Positions 1 through 8,432 of a stretch of DNA of 64,000 nucleotides are shown here, piece after piece. The DNA comes from Halorhabdus tiamatea SARL4B (GTDB lineage: Archaea > Halobacteriota > Halobacteria > Halobacteriales > Haloarculaceae): positions 266,370-330,369 of the forward strand of contig NC_021913.1 in assembly GCF_000470655.1 (NCBI RefSeq). Direction: 5' to 3'. Made by a program: the position numbers and the translations under genes. Under the pieces are notes generated by a model. It was given only the letters and a program-made list of their open reading frames with translations, was not told where the DNA came from and searched no databases. Positions within the stretch are counted from its first letter, which is position 1; each line of letters starts with the position of its first letter.

Positions 1-2242
1 TGTAGCCAGCCGCCCAGAGCAGGTTCTGTTTGATTCGGCCTCGTGTTTCACTCGCCAGCTTGAAGACCTCGGGAACGGCGTCGAGACGGTCGTCCAGTAC
101 TACCGCGTCGGCCGCCTCGATCGCCAGATCGGTGCCGCTCGAGACCGCGATCCCGAGGTCTGCGCTCGCGAGGGCGGGCGCGTCGTTCGTTCCATCGCCG
201 ATCATTGTCGTCGTCCCGCGCTCCCGGAGACCCTGGACGATCGCTTCCTTGGACTCGGGGCGCACGCCTGCAAATACGTGATCGATCGCTGGATGGTTTG
301 CAAATGTTTCGGTCATCCGTTCGTCGTCGCCGGTCAGCACGACGATTTCCCGGTCCGCATCCGTGAGATCGGTAACCACGCGTTCCCAGTTCTCACGCGG
401 CGTATCTCGGACCGAGACGATCCCCTGGACGACACCCTCCCAGGCAATCGCTGTCGGATGATTGCCCGATTCGTAGGCGTCCGTGACGGCTGTCTCGATC
501 TCTGCAGGTATCGTCCACTCGTCGGCGTCAAAGGAGTCTGGATGGCCGATAACCACGCGGGTATCGTCGACGAGGGCTGACACGGTACGGTCGGCGCTCT
601 CGAAACGCGACACAGAGCGTGTGGTCGGCGGGGCGGCATCGTCGATCGCAGCGGCGATGGGGTGGCTTGACCGGCGTTCGACGGCGGCCGCCATCGCAAG
701 CACTTCGTCAGGATCGTCGCCAGCGACGTCCACAAGCTCCATCTCCCCCGTGGTGAGCGTCCCAGTCTTGTCGAACACGACGACCGCGGAGTCGTCGATC
801 CGCTCGAGCACTGTCTCGTTGAGAACGAGTATGCGATTATCGGTGGCATCGCGGGTGGCCGCCGCGAGAGCAAGCGGGGTCGCGATCCCGAGCGAGCACG
901 GACACGAGACCACTAACACAGAGACACCGACCATTATAGCTGTATTCGGGTCGTTGCCGAGGACGAACCAGCCAGTGGCAGTTAGCACGGCAAGCCCGAG
1001 TACGAACGGAACGAACAGTACCGCAAAGCGGTTGACAATATGCTGGACACCCGTCGCAGAACTCTTGACGTTCCAGAGGAGTTCGACGAGGCGATCCATC
1101 GTGCTGGTGTTTTCTGGACCAACTTCGACGACAACCGCATTGTCTGTGGGGATCGACCCGCCGAGTACAGTGTCCCCGACGGATTTCCGTTGCGGGAGAG
1201 ATTCACCTGTGACGAGTGCCTCGTCGATCGCGGCAGTCCCGTCGACGATCTGGCCGTCGACTGGGACCCGTTCGCCAGGTTTGACTAACAGGTGATCGCC
1301 AGGCTCACACGCTTCAATGTCGATGGTTTCGGTGGCCTCGCTGTCGTCGTCGAGCCGGCGGGCGTCATCGACGCGTGAATCAGTGAGGTCAGCGCGATTG
1401 CCGAGTGCAGCGCGTTTGACCCGTGACTCAAGATGGTTGCCGATAGTGACGATCGCGAGCACCATCACTGCGACGTCGAAGTACGGGTCGCGCCCGCCCG
1501 TGAGGTAGGTGGCCAGCGAGTAGAGGTACGCTGCGAGCACCGCGATGGCGATCAACACGTCCATGTTCGGGCGACCGACTTTCAGGCTCACATAGGCCCC
1601 ACGGAAGATCGGATATCCCAACCCGATAACGATGAGTGTGCTCCAGACCGCGAGCGGCCCGAACACCATCGCATCAACGGTACTCCCGTAGAGAAAGCTC
1701 TCGGGATAGATGCCGAGGTATACCGGATAGATGAACAGGACGTAGAGAATCAACACGGGCATCATCAGTACCGCCGCGAGCACTGCACGGTATTTGCCGA
1801 ACTCGACGCGCGAACGCAGCGAGTCGTTTTCCTCGTCGGGACCGTGGGCCTGATAGCCCAGTCGACTGAGTGCAGCGGAGATCGCGTTACGGTCGATCTG
1901 GGCAGGATCGTACACCACCTGCGCCATTTCAGTGGCGTAGCTCGCACGCGCCTCGTGAACACCGTCCTCTTCCTCGGCAAGGAGTTCGATGAATCCTTCG
2001 CAGGTCTGACAGTGCATACCGTCGATCGAGAGGTAGGCCGTTTCGGCGCCCTCGGGGACATCGGGTTGGGAATCCTCGGCCGCGACACGGTCACGGACGG
2101 CCGTAATGGAGAGGTCGACGTCCTCACCGTTGTCAACCAGGCGTGCGACCTCTAGACAGCCCCGACAGCAGAACTCGCCGTCGATGGCCACGTCGATGAT
2201 TGGGTCTTCGACAGGGAGGTCACAGAGTGTACAGGTGGACAT
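1..2242 (-). CDS. Copper-type heavy-metal P1B ATPase (CopA/CcoI-like), partial
   Basis: Integral membrane ATPase that pumps a soft metal, most likely Cu+, across the membrane. Translating the reverse strand from the ATG at 2242 gives, in order: an N-terminal four-cysteine segment (CTLC, then CCRGC), a heavy-metal-associated domain with GMHCQTC, transmembrane helices, the TGES actuator loop, the SCPCSLGIATPLAL metal-binding helix, the phosphorylation site DKTGTLT, an SHPIA motif and GDGTNDAPAL. The CPC motif and the extra N-terminal Cys-rich segment resemble CcoI/FixI pumps that supply copper to haem-copper oxidases. The ATG lies one base after the stop of the upstream membrane protein, so the two are probably one operon. 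The C-terminus is lost at the window edge, just before the last helices. Metal specificity is inferred. Confidence 0.92.
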   Translation of the reverse strand, partial: MSTCTLCDLPVEDPIIDVAIDGEFCCRGCLEVARLVDNGEDVDLSITAVRDRVAAEDSQPDVPEGAETAYLSIDGMHCQTCEGFIELLAEEEDGVHEARASYATEMAQVVYDPAQIDRNAISAALSRLGYQAHGPDEENDSLRSRVEFGKYRAVLAAVLMMPVLILYVLFIYPVYLGIYPESFLYGSTVDAMVFGPLAVWSTLIVIGLGYPIFRGAYVSLKVGRPNMDVLIAIAVLAAYLYSLATYLTGGRDPYFDVAVMVLAIVTIGNHLESRVKRAALGNRADLTDSRVDDARRLDDDSEATETIDIEACEPGDHLLVKPGERVPVDGQIVDGTAAIDEALVTGESLPQRKSVGDTVLGGSIPTDNAVVVEVGPENTSTMDRLVELLWNVKSSATGVQHIVNRFAVLFVPFVLGLAVLTATGWFVLGNDPNTAIMVGVSVLVVSCPCSLGIATPLALAAATRDATDNRILVLNETVLERIDDSAVVVFDKTGTLTTGEMELVDVAGDDPDEVLAMAAAVERRSSHPIAAAIDDAAPPTTRSVSRFESADRTVSALVDDTRVVIGHPDSFDADEWTIPAEIETAVTDAYESGNHPTAIAWEGVVQGIVSVRDTPRENWERVVTDLTDADREIVVLTGDDERMTETFANHPAIDHVFAGVRPESKEAIVQGLRERGTTTMIGDGTNDAPALASADLGIAVSSGTDLAIEAADAVVLDDRLDAVPEVFKLASETRGRIKQNLLWAAGY

Positions 2243-2243
2243 G

Positions 2244-3095
2244 TTACGCAACCGCCTCCGAGCCGGAGATTGGTTGATAGTACGGGATATCGGGCAACGG
2301 GAGCACGACGCCAAACCGCATGAGCCCCATCGCTAATAGGACGTATCCGAGCCCAATGAACAACACACCGAGTCCATAGTGGACCACCTGTCGCTGGCGG
2401 GCGCTTACTGACTGGATCACCGTTCCGTAGAGGAACACGCTAGGAATCGTCCCGAGCCCAAGCGCGGCGAGCGAGAGGAGACCATATACAGGCGAGCCCT
2501 GTGCGAACGCATACAGGAATGCGGGATAGAGAAGCATACACGGCAACAATCCATGAAGCGCGCCAAGCCCGACGATGCCGATGCCGTTGACCCAGCGGTC
2601 GATCCGTGTCGAGATCACTGTGTAGGTTCGCGCGAATACTGATCCGATACCAGTATCGGCAATCACACCTTCGACGGCTCCTTGTTGGTAGCCGGCCAAT
2701 CGGGTGATCCCCATCCCGAGGATTGCCACGCCGATGCAGATGCCGACGACACCCTGGACTGGCCCGAGAATCCCGGCGAGCCCGATCGTCCCGTAGAGTA
2801 GCGCGCCAGCAGCCCCGAAGACAGCCCCGATGAGGGCGTAGCTCATCGTCCGGCCGAGGTTGAACAGCGCGTGCTGCCGCACTTCATAGAGAGTGAGTGC
2901 GCCAGACCAGCGGTCGTCGGTTTCCATACGCTCGGCGTAGGTTGCAACGAGCGGGCCGCACATTCCAATACAGTGTGCACCGCCGAGGAGGCCAATCAGA
3001 AAAAACACCACCAGTCCATAGCCACTCGCGATGCCGATCTCACTCAGTTGTACTAGGACTGCCGAAATCATACTCACGGCTGGCAAAGCCAGCAT
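2244..3095 (-). CDS. UreH/SafE-like membrane protein (copper-associated)
   Basis: A 283-residue polytopic membrane protein with about six to seven predicted helices. Near the N-terminus it carries GGAHCIGMCGPLV, the hallmark Cys-containing motif of the UreH/TauE-SafE-like (DsbD-related) family. Relatives often sit beside CcoI-type copper ATPases in cytochrome-oxidase assembly clusters, and here the gene runs directly into such an ATPase with a one-base gap. I infer a role in copper handling at the membrane; sulfite export is the older family label and has no support here. The start at 3095 gives a plausible N-terminus, but the Met at residue 9 is an alternative. Confidence 0.87.
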   Translation of the reverse strand: MLALPAVSMISAVLVQLSEIGIASGYGLVVFFLIGLLGGAHCIGMCGPLVATYAERMETDDRWSGALTLYEVRQHALFNLGRTMSYALIGAVFGAAGALLYGTIGLAGILGPVQGVVGICIGVAILGMGITRLAGYQQGAVEGVIADTGIGSVFARTYTVISTRIDRWVNGIGIVGLGALHGLLPCMLLYPAFLYAFAQGSPVYGLLSLAALGLGTIPSVFLYGTVIQSVSARQRQVVHYGLGVLFIGLGYVLLAMGLMRFGVVLPLPDIPYYQPISGSEAVA

Positions 3096-3099
3096 AGAT

Positions 3100-3523
3100 T
3101 AGAGTATACCACCCGTCCTGTGTAGTTGGTTTCGGTTCGGGCCGTGACTTCGAAGGTCACTGATGAGATTATGTTACCCCGCGCACGGTGGCGCGGGGAA
3201 TCCTGCTCTCACGAGGGCAGGCTTCCTGTTTCGATCACGTGACGTGCAGACACAGACTCAAACTGAGTCGTGTCCGTAGCGGTCACAGTCTCCACCTTTG
3301 AGAATTCTGCTACCTGAACTAACCACCGTTGGCGATATAATGATTTGGGGCCGTAGCTATAGTCACCTTCTTGACTGGGTTTGTGTACCGAGAACAGCGA
3401 AAGGGTTCTTTTCTGTTCTGAGTCTGATGATGTTAGCCTGTCGGCGTGAGGTGTTGGCTCTGGCGGCTAAGCAAGCTCCAAGTGAATCGAAACTCCTTAT
3501 TTCGGTGTCTGATTTGAACCTAT
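3100..3523. other. Intergenic region with tandem hairpins
   Basis: No convincing gene. At 3177-3198 there is a perfect 8-bp stem (CCCCGCGC/GCGCGGGG), followed at 3202-3221 by CCTGC/GCAGG, and before these a GTGAC/GTCAC palindrome around a TTCGAA centre (about 3153-3170). Stacked small hairpins of this kind resemble subterminal palindromes of IS200/IS605-type elements, so this may be a transposon relic; that is inference. A 79-codon frame at 3298-3537 has no recognisable features and overlaps the next gene, so I do not call it. A TATA-like CTTATTT lies about 30 bases before the next start. Confidence 0.4.
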
Positions 3524-4000
3524 ATGGGTCAAATTAGAATCGTCTGGGGAATCGGAAATGCTTCAACCGAGAAGGCATCGTATGATGCAGCGCTAGCAGC
3601 TGCGAACGTTCATAATTACAATTTAGTTAGTGTCTCTTCAGTCATTCCGAGCGATGCTGCTCTTGAGGTTATCGGAACTGCTCCCGATTTGGGAACAGTC
3701 GGCGACCGTCTGACTGTTGTTCAAAGTCGGAAAACGGTCAAATCCGGTGAGACAGCTGCTGCTGGGATCGGATGGGCACGCAGTAAATCCGGACGAGGTA
3801 TTTTCTACGAGTCAACAGGCGATACAGAGAATACTGTCCGTGAGCGCATCAAGACTGGTTTGACTGCTGGGAAGGACCATCGAGACTGGGAATTTCTTAG
3901 TGATGGGGATGAAGTCGTCGCTGAGGCTGACCCTGATGTTGACAATTACGCTACTGCCGTCGTACTGGCGATTTATGGGCGATCTTCCCCTATTATGTAA
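3524..4000 (+). CDS. pdaD: Pyruvoyl-dependent arginine decarboxylase
   Basis: Converts arginine to agmatine. In archaea this feeds polyamine synthesis and supplies agmatine for agmatidine at the wobble base of tRNA-Ile. The 158-residue protein matches the roughly 160-residue PdaD family. It contains the self-processing motif VSVSSVIPSDAAL near residue 40, where cleavage between the two serines creates the pyruvoyl group, and the downstream GIGWA and GIFYES segments expected of the alpha chain. The ATG lies about 30 bases after a TATA-like CTTATTT, which fits a leaderless transcript. It converges with the IclR regulator to the right. Codon usage is less GC-rich than in the neighbours. Confidence 0.9.
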   Translation: MGQIRIVWGIGNASTEKASYDAALAAANVHNYNLVSVSSVIPSDAALEVIGTAPDLGTVGDRLTVVQSRKTVKSGETAAAGIGWARSKSGRGIFYESTGDTENTVRERIKTGLTAGKDHRDWEFLSDGDEVVAEADPDVDNYATAVVLAIYGRSSPIM

Positions 4001-4028
4001 TGCTCTAAATACGGGAGATCACCGTGAT

Positions 4029-4829
4029 CTAAAAATGCTCCTTTCGATAGGCTTCTTCGATTTTGTCTTCAAGTGACGTGACGTATTCATCCAGAATATT
4101 TGGAATTTCATTGTTGAATCGTTCATTCTGGAATCGGTATGTCGGACCAATAACTGCAATCGCACCAAGAATACTCCCATCCGGGTTTTTTACGATCCGA
4201 CCGACTTCTCGTAACCCATTAACATATTCTTCGTCAGCAAACGCAACTCCCCGTTCCTTGATCGCATCCAGAGATTCAAAGAGCGAGTCTTGATCGGTAA
4301 TTGTTTTCTCAGTCTGTTCTTGTAACCCCCACTGGTCTACTATCTCCTCAACACGATCCCTCGAGTATTCAGCAAGTATCGCTTTTCCAGTTGCGACACT
4401 GTGAAGATAATAGTAGATACCAGCAGCTGTAATCGATTTGGACGTGTGAGAATCCTTTGAGTCAAACTGGCTATCCGGATGGAATGATTCGTGAACAAGA
4501 ATACCCCGACCGTCGTTTTCAACCACAAATTCTACCTCTTCATCAATCTGCTCAGAAAGATTGGATACAGTCTCTTCAGCAAGAACGTATGCCTGTTTCC
4601 GTGACCGCGCGTATTCGCCGTGGTTGAGAAACCGCAAACCAACGTGGTACATTTCACCCTCCTTCGTCAGATAGCCATGATCGATAAGCGTGCGAAGGTG
4701 CACATGTACCGTACTTCTCGCCATTGCCAGTTCGGTTGTTAATTCATCTAACGTCGCACCATCCAATCGCTGTATGGTATCTACTATGGAAAGCGAGCGA
4801 ACAGTTGTTTTGGCTGTCTGATCACCCAT
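4029..4829 (-). CDS. IclR-family transcriptional regulator
   Basis: A 266-residue cytoplasmic DNA-binding regulator. Residues 1-65 form the winged helix-turn-helix (LDELTTELAMARSTVHVHLR is the recognition region, then a wing with HGYLTKEGEMYHVG). Residues 75-255 form the IclR effector-binding GAF-like domain, with the typical ATGKAILA and GIAFADEE-like segments (here RGVAFADEEYVNGLR). A TATA-like CTTTATATT lies about 30 bases upstream of the ATG. Haloarchaeal paralogues usually control sugar or carboxylate catabolism genes, but no such target is adjacent, so the regulon cannot be named. It converges on pdaD. Confidence 0.92.
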   Translation of the reverse strand: MGDQTAKTTVRSLSIVDTIQRLDGATLDELTTELAMARSTVHVHLRTLIDHGYLTKEGEMYHVGLRFLNHGEYARSRKQAYVLAEETVSNLSEQIDEEVEFVVENDGRGILVHESFHPDSQFDSKDSHTSKSITAAGIYYYLHSVATGKAILAEYSRDRVEEIVDQWGLQEQTEKTITDQDSLFESLDAIKERGVAFADEEYVNGLREVGRIVKNPDGSILGAIAVIGPTYRFQNERFNNEIPNILDEYVTSLEDKIEEAYRKEHF

Positions 4830-5310
4830 ACCTAATCTTTCGAATGTCTAAATATAAAGGTTCGGGTATAGTGGACTATTATATATCCTAGCTTTGGCGC
4901 TGTCACCATTGAGTGATCAGTGTAACTGCTGAAGACCAATCAGTAGAGCACCCGTTTTCGAGGAAGACCAGCTCAAGAATCGTTCGACAGCGACAGGAGA
5001 GCAACTACAGAAAGGGTCAAGATTGATGGGACAGAACTATCCAGACTAATCACCGTAGACAGTTGCTACTGCTGGATAAGAACAGACAAGATAACAATCC
5101 AGCAAATATCGTCTGTGTCATTAAAATGTCCGACCTGATATGAGATCGATGTTTGGCGGTGAAAGACGTATTGGAGCGAAGTCAAGATGTCGCATCACGA
5201 AGCGCCTATTGACATGGTATCCCATTCCTGGAAATCTAATTTCGCAAGCACAAAAAATTATTTTCGAATTGATAACCTATGAGTGAGGGGTGCACGTAGG
5301 AGAAGACGAG
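4830..5310. other. Intergenic region without a supported gene
   Basis: About 480 bases of lower GC content. Short open frames exist, including one at roughly 5018-5143, but none has recognisable family features or haloarchaeal codon bias. The last part (5240-5280) holds an AT-rich stretch with TTATTTTCGAATTGATAA just before the Dps-like gene. It could be its promoter and an iron-responsive operator; that role is inferred only from the identity of the downstream gene. Confidence 0.5.
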
Positions 5311-5856
5311 ATGAGCACTCAGAGGAAGACCCAACAGAGCGCAGGCACTATCGAAGAGAACGCACTCCGGCTCAAAAAGGAGAAAGCAGAACAGATAATC
5401 GACGCACTGAACACCGACCTCGCGGACGCGTACGTCCTCTATCACCAGCTCCACAAACACCACTGGAACGTCGAAGGCGCGGAATTCCGAGATATTCACG
5501 TGTTCCTCTAGGAAGTGTACGAGAACGTCGAGAACGCGGCCGACGAACTCGCAGAGCGGTTCCAGGCGCTCGGCGGCGTCCCGCACGCCAGTATGACAAC
5601 ACTCGCAGAGAACGCGACCGTCGTAGCCGAGGATGAGGATGTCTATGACATCCGGACGTCGCTCTCGAACGATCTGGAGATAATGGGTGACATCATCGAG
5701 AGCTACCGGGAGCACATCGAACTCGCGGAAGGACTCGGTGACCACGCGACTGCACAGATGCTTCGTGAGCAGCTGGAAACAATCGAGGAACACACCCATC
5801 ACGTCGAGCACTACCTCGAAGACGACACACTCGTCCTCGAGGCGGCGACGAATTAA
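5311..5856 (+). pseudogene. dps: Dps-type ferritin with in-frame amber codon
   Basis: Reads as a DpsA-like iron-storage and DNA-protection protein of 181 codons, but codon 67 (5509-5511) is TAG. Before it are the [16 protein letters not shown] ferroxidase segment and the start MSTQ (ATG at 5311). After it, in the same frame, come the rest of the ferroxidase helix (ADELAERFQALGG), DVYDIRTSLSNDLEIMGDII and the C-terminal helix HHVEHYLEDDTLV, all closely like halobacterial DpsA from memory. No other lesion is visible. A nonsense mutation is the simplest reading. Readthrough is unlikely because TAG serves as an ordinary stop elsewhere in the window. The sequence upstream is AT-rich and may hold an iron-responsive promoter. 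Confidence 0.85.
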
Positions 5857-5962
5857 GGAACAGAACTCATAATACCCGATGATTTCTAGATACTAATACC
5901 GGTAGGTTCAGGACACTTCGTTAGAGATTGGTCATAACCCAAAATCGTCTCAGAAATTAGTG

Positions 5963-6817
5963 ATGAATACTGAAACTTTGTTCGGATCTATAGCTGACGA
6001 TAGTTCAACTAAGGATTCGATGCGGATTACGGTAATTGGTGCTGGTGAGGTCGGGAGAGCGATTGCTGCTACTCTTTCGGACCTTCACAAAGTAGTCATC
6101 ATTGAACGTGATCAGCGTATCGTAGAGGAACTTACGTATGCACACGATGTGCTTGCTGTACACGGAGACGGACGTGAGATCAAAACACTACAGCAGGCCA
6201 GAATCGAACAGGCAGACCTGGTTATTGCGTGTACCGATGATGACGAGGTGAATACTGTTATCTGCGCCACCGCAAAGCTGGTTTCTGATGCTTTCACTAT
6301 CGCTCGGGTCAGACATCGCACTCTGTATGAAACGTGGGATGGGCATTCAGATGCTTTCGGTGTTGATCATATGATATGCACAAACCTACTGACGTCTGAA
6401 GCAATTTTCCGCATCTCTGGGCTTCCATCGGCTCGAGAGGTGGATACCTTTGCTAACGGCCTTGTACGAATGGCTGCATTTGAAATTGGACAAGATAGTC
6501 CTATTATCGAACGAGCCGTGCACGAGATAGATAGTGATAATCCATTAACGTTTGCAGCGATCTTCCGCGACGAGGAACTGCTAATCCCAAGTGGGGAGAC
6601 AGTCATTCAATCGGATGACCACATAGTAGTTATCGGAAGTACCCAGGCTGTGGAAAATTTCGCCTCTGTGATTTCGAGGTCATTACGGAGTCAGACAGAC
6701 GATATTATTATTGCTGGAGCAACTAAGGTCGGAATTCAAACGGCTAAGCTATTCGAAGAACATGGATATAACCCTCGTTTAGTCGAACAAAATAGTGAGA
6801 ACGCTCTTGCGAAGTAG
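5963..6817 (+). pseudogene. trkA: TrkA potassium-channel regulator, truncated by IS
   Basis: Cytoplasmic NAD-binding regulator of Trk K+ uptake. The first RCK_N domain begins with MRITVIGAGEVGRAIA (a GxGxxG nucleotide fold) and is followed by an RCK_C domain around PLTFAAIFRDEELLIPSGE. A second RCK_N domain starts (DDIIIAGATKVGIQTAKLF) but stops about 25 residues later, where the IS1595-type terminal repeat supplies the final residues and the stop. Intact TrkA proteins are about 445 residues, so roughly 160 are lost. The start could be ATG 5963 or ATG 6020; the latter fits the family N-terminus better. No TrkH is visible nearby. Confidence 0.85.
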
Positions 6818-7801
6818 ATTGTTGATAGCGAGAGCTGCGGCTGAAAGTCGAAGAGGGCAAGGGCACCGCGCTAGCGGTGCCCGATATGTTCCCGATAAAC
6901 CGATTCGTGTCGGAATCGGCTGCAGCGGACCTGCTCCAACAGGTTCGCTGGCGTGATGGCGTCGAGTGCCCCCGCTGCCGTTCTGACCTGACGGTCAGAA
7001 ACGGCAGCTATCGGGCGTATCAACGGTATCTGTGTAAGAATTGCGGTCGGACGTTCAACGACAAGACCGGCACAATTTTCGCCCACTCGAAGCTTTCACT
7101 GAAAGAGTGGTACTTCACGATCTACGTGTTCTTACGGTTTAACACGAGTATTCGGCAAATCGAGGCGGAACTCGATCTGTCGTACCGAACGGTGAGACGG
7201 CGCGTCGAGCGCTTCGCCAAGGCGCTCGACGCGCCTTCGATCACGCTGTCCGGGCCGGTCGAAATCGACGAAGTGTACGTCTCGGCCGGCCTCAAAGGCC
7301 GCGAGCGCGACCAGGCGTCGCGCTCGCGTGGCCTATCCACGCGTGGACGAGGATCGTACGACGGCGACAAACCGCCGGTGTTCACGCTGGTCGATCGTGG
7401 CTCGGACGAGCGCTACGTCGTGCCAGCGAAATCCGCCGAGGAATCGACCGTGCGACTCCTGCTCGGCAACCGCACACAGGAGTCGCTGACCGTCTATACG
7501 GATGGATTTCGGGCGTACGAACCGCTCGAAGAAGACAGCGCATTCACCCGCAAATACGTCGTCCACGGCGACGGCGAATACGCTGACGGCGACATCCACG
7601 TCAACACCTGCGAGAGCCACGCGTCGCTGACGCGACGGTGGCTCTCGCCCCATCGAGGAGTGTCAAAAGACAAGCTAACACCGTATCTGAGAGCCTTTCA
7701 GCTCCGCCGCGAACTCTACAGAAAACCTGGTGACGAAGCACTCAAACATGCTCTCGACGCCGCCCTCTGAAAATCAACAATGTGCTTCACAAGAGCGTTC
7801 T
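6798..7801 (+). mobile_element. IS1595-family insertion sequence
   Basis: About 1004 bp bounded by imperfect inverted repeats: 6798-6826 against the reverse complement of 7773-7801 matches at 26 of 29 positions, starting AGAACGCTCTTG. The ends flank one transposase gene. No direct target duplication is visible: the left flank is TrkA coding sequence and the right flank is the parA-operon gene. The two flanks are unrelated, so the element may mark a recombination or deletion junction. A perfect 9-bp stem (6861-6869/6874-6882, loop GCTA) precedes the transposase start and may block readthrough expression. Confidence 0.83.
6886..7770 (+). CDS. IS1595-family (ISXO2-like) transposase
   Basis: DDE transposase of 294 residues from ATG 6886 (a GTG three codons earlier is possible). 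It has an N-terminal zinc ribbon (CPRC...CKNCGRTFNDKTGTIF), a helix-turn-helix (SIRQIEAELDLSYRTVRRR) and the ISXO2-like catalytic domain with EIDEVYV, VYTDGFRAY and HVNTCESHASLTRRW followed by PHRGVSKDKL. All three acidic residues are present and the frame is intact, so it may be active. It lies inside its inverted repeats. Confidence 0.9.
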   Translation: MFPINRFVSESAAADLLQQVRWRDGVECPRCRSDLTVRNGSYRAYQRYLCKNCGRTFNDKTGTIFAHSKLSLKEWYFTIYVFLRFNTSIRQIEAELDLSYRTVRRRVERFAKALDAPSITLSGPVEIDEVYVSAGLKGRERDQASRSRGLSTRGRGSYDGDKPPVFTLVDRGSDERYVVPAKSAEESTVRLLLGNRTQESLTVYTDGFRAYEPLEEDSAFTRKYVVHGDGEYADGDIHVNTCESHASLTRRWLSPHRGVSKDKLTPYLRAFQLRRELYRKPGDEALKHALDAAL

Positions 7802-7878
7802 TGGAAATCCGCTTCTACTTCATCGTCATCGGACTCCGCATCGTCAGCGAAGGGATCGTCGGTCGAACCCTGTTTCAT
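7774..7878 (-). pseudogene. Truncated gene downstream of parA
   Basis: The ATG at 7878 overlaps the parA stop in an ATGA junction, so this was the second gene of the par operon. About 28 native, very acidic residues (MKQGSTDDPFADDAESDDDE...) remain before the IS1595 terminal repeat takes over the frame and ends it. In haloarchaeal plasmids a small acidic protein often follows SojX-type parA, presumably as its DNA-binding partner. That identity is inferred from position. Confidence 0.5.
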
Positions 7879-8432
7879 GCTTCCACCACCTTTGTCTGCC
7901 GAATGTGGTTAGCGAGTTCGTCGAGTTTCTCAAGCGTATCGAGTTCGTGTTCGCGGTCGCGGTCACGGTACTCATCGATATATCGATATGCGGTGCATTG
8001 TTCGGCCCAACAGCCTTCGAGCATTGAAGACCGCTCCCGAAGTCGAATTGGCATATCCCAACCGTCGCTCTGTAATTCTTCGAGGAAGCGATCTTGATCG
8101 TTCATGCCCTTGTATCGATTCGGGACTACCGCCAGGACACCAACCTCGATGCCGAGTTCGCCTTCGAGGCCACCGACAAGTTGATCGAGTCCCTGAACAG
8201 ATTCGTATCCTTTCCCGCTCGGCTCGAATGGGATTACCAGATGACGGGTGGCGTGGATCGCGTTGTGGAGTTTGACGTCCGCGCTTGCAGGTGGGTCGAT
8301 GATCAGCGTATCGTACTGCTCGTGGACGCCGGCGTCTCGGAGGACGCGAAGCAGTTGTTTGTTCGGATTCCAGGACTCCCCGAAGTCCGCGGCCTCTTCT
8401 TCACGGCGCCGGAGATGTTTTGATGCATACTT

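Noticed and set aside
3298..3537. 79-codon open frame as a gene
   Set aside because: No recognisable features, composition unlike the other proteins, and it overlaps the well supported pdaD start and its promoter region.
5509..5511. UAG read as a sense codon (pyrrolysine-like recoding) in the Dps gene
   Set aside because: TAG terminates ordinary genes in this window (for example at 18240), and no recoding genes or signals are visible. A nonsense mutation is simpler.
5236..5811. 191-codon reverse frame opposite dps
   Set aside because: It is the antisense shadow of the Dps coding sequence; its Cys/Val-rich product fits no family.
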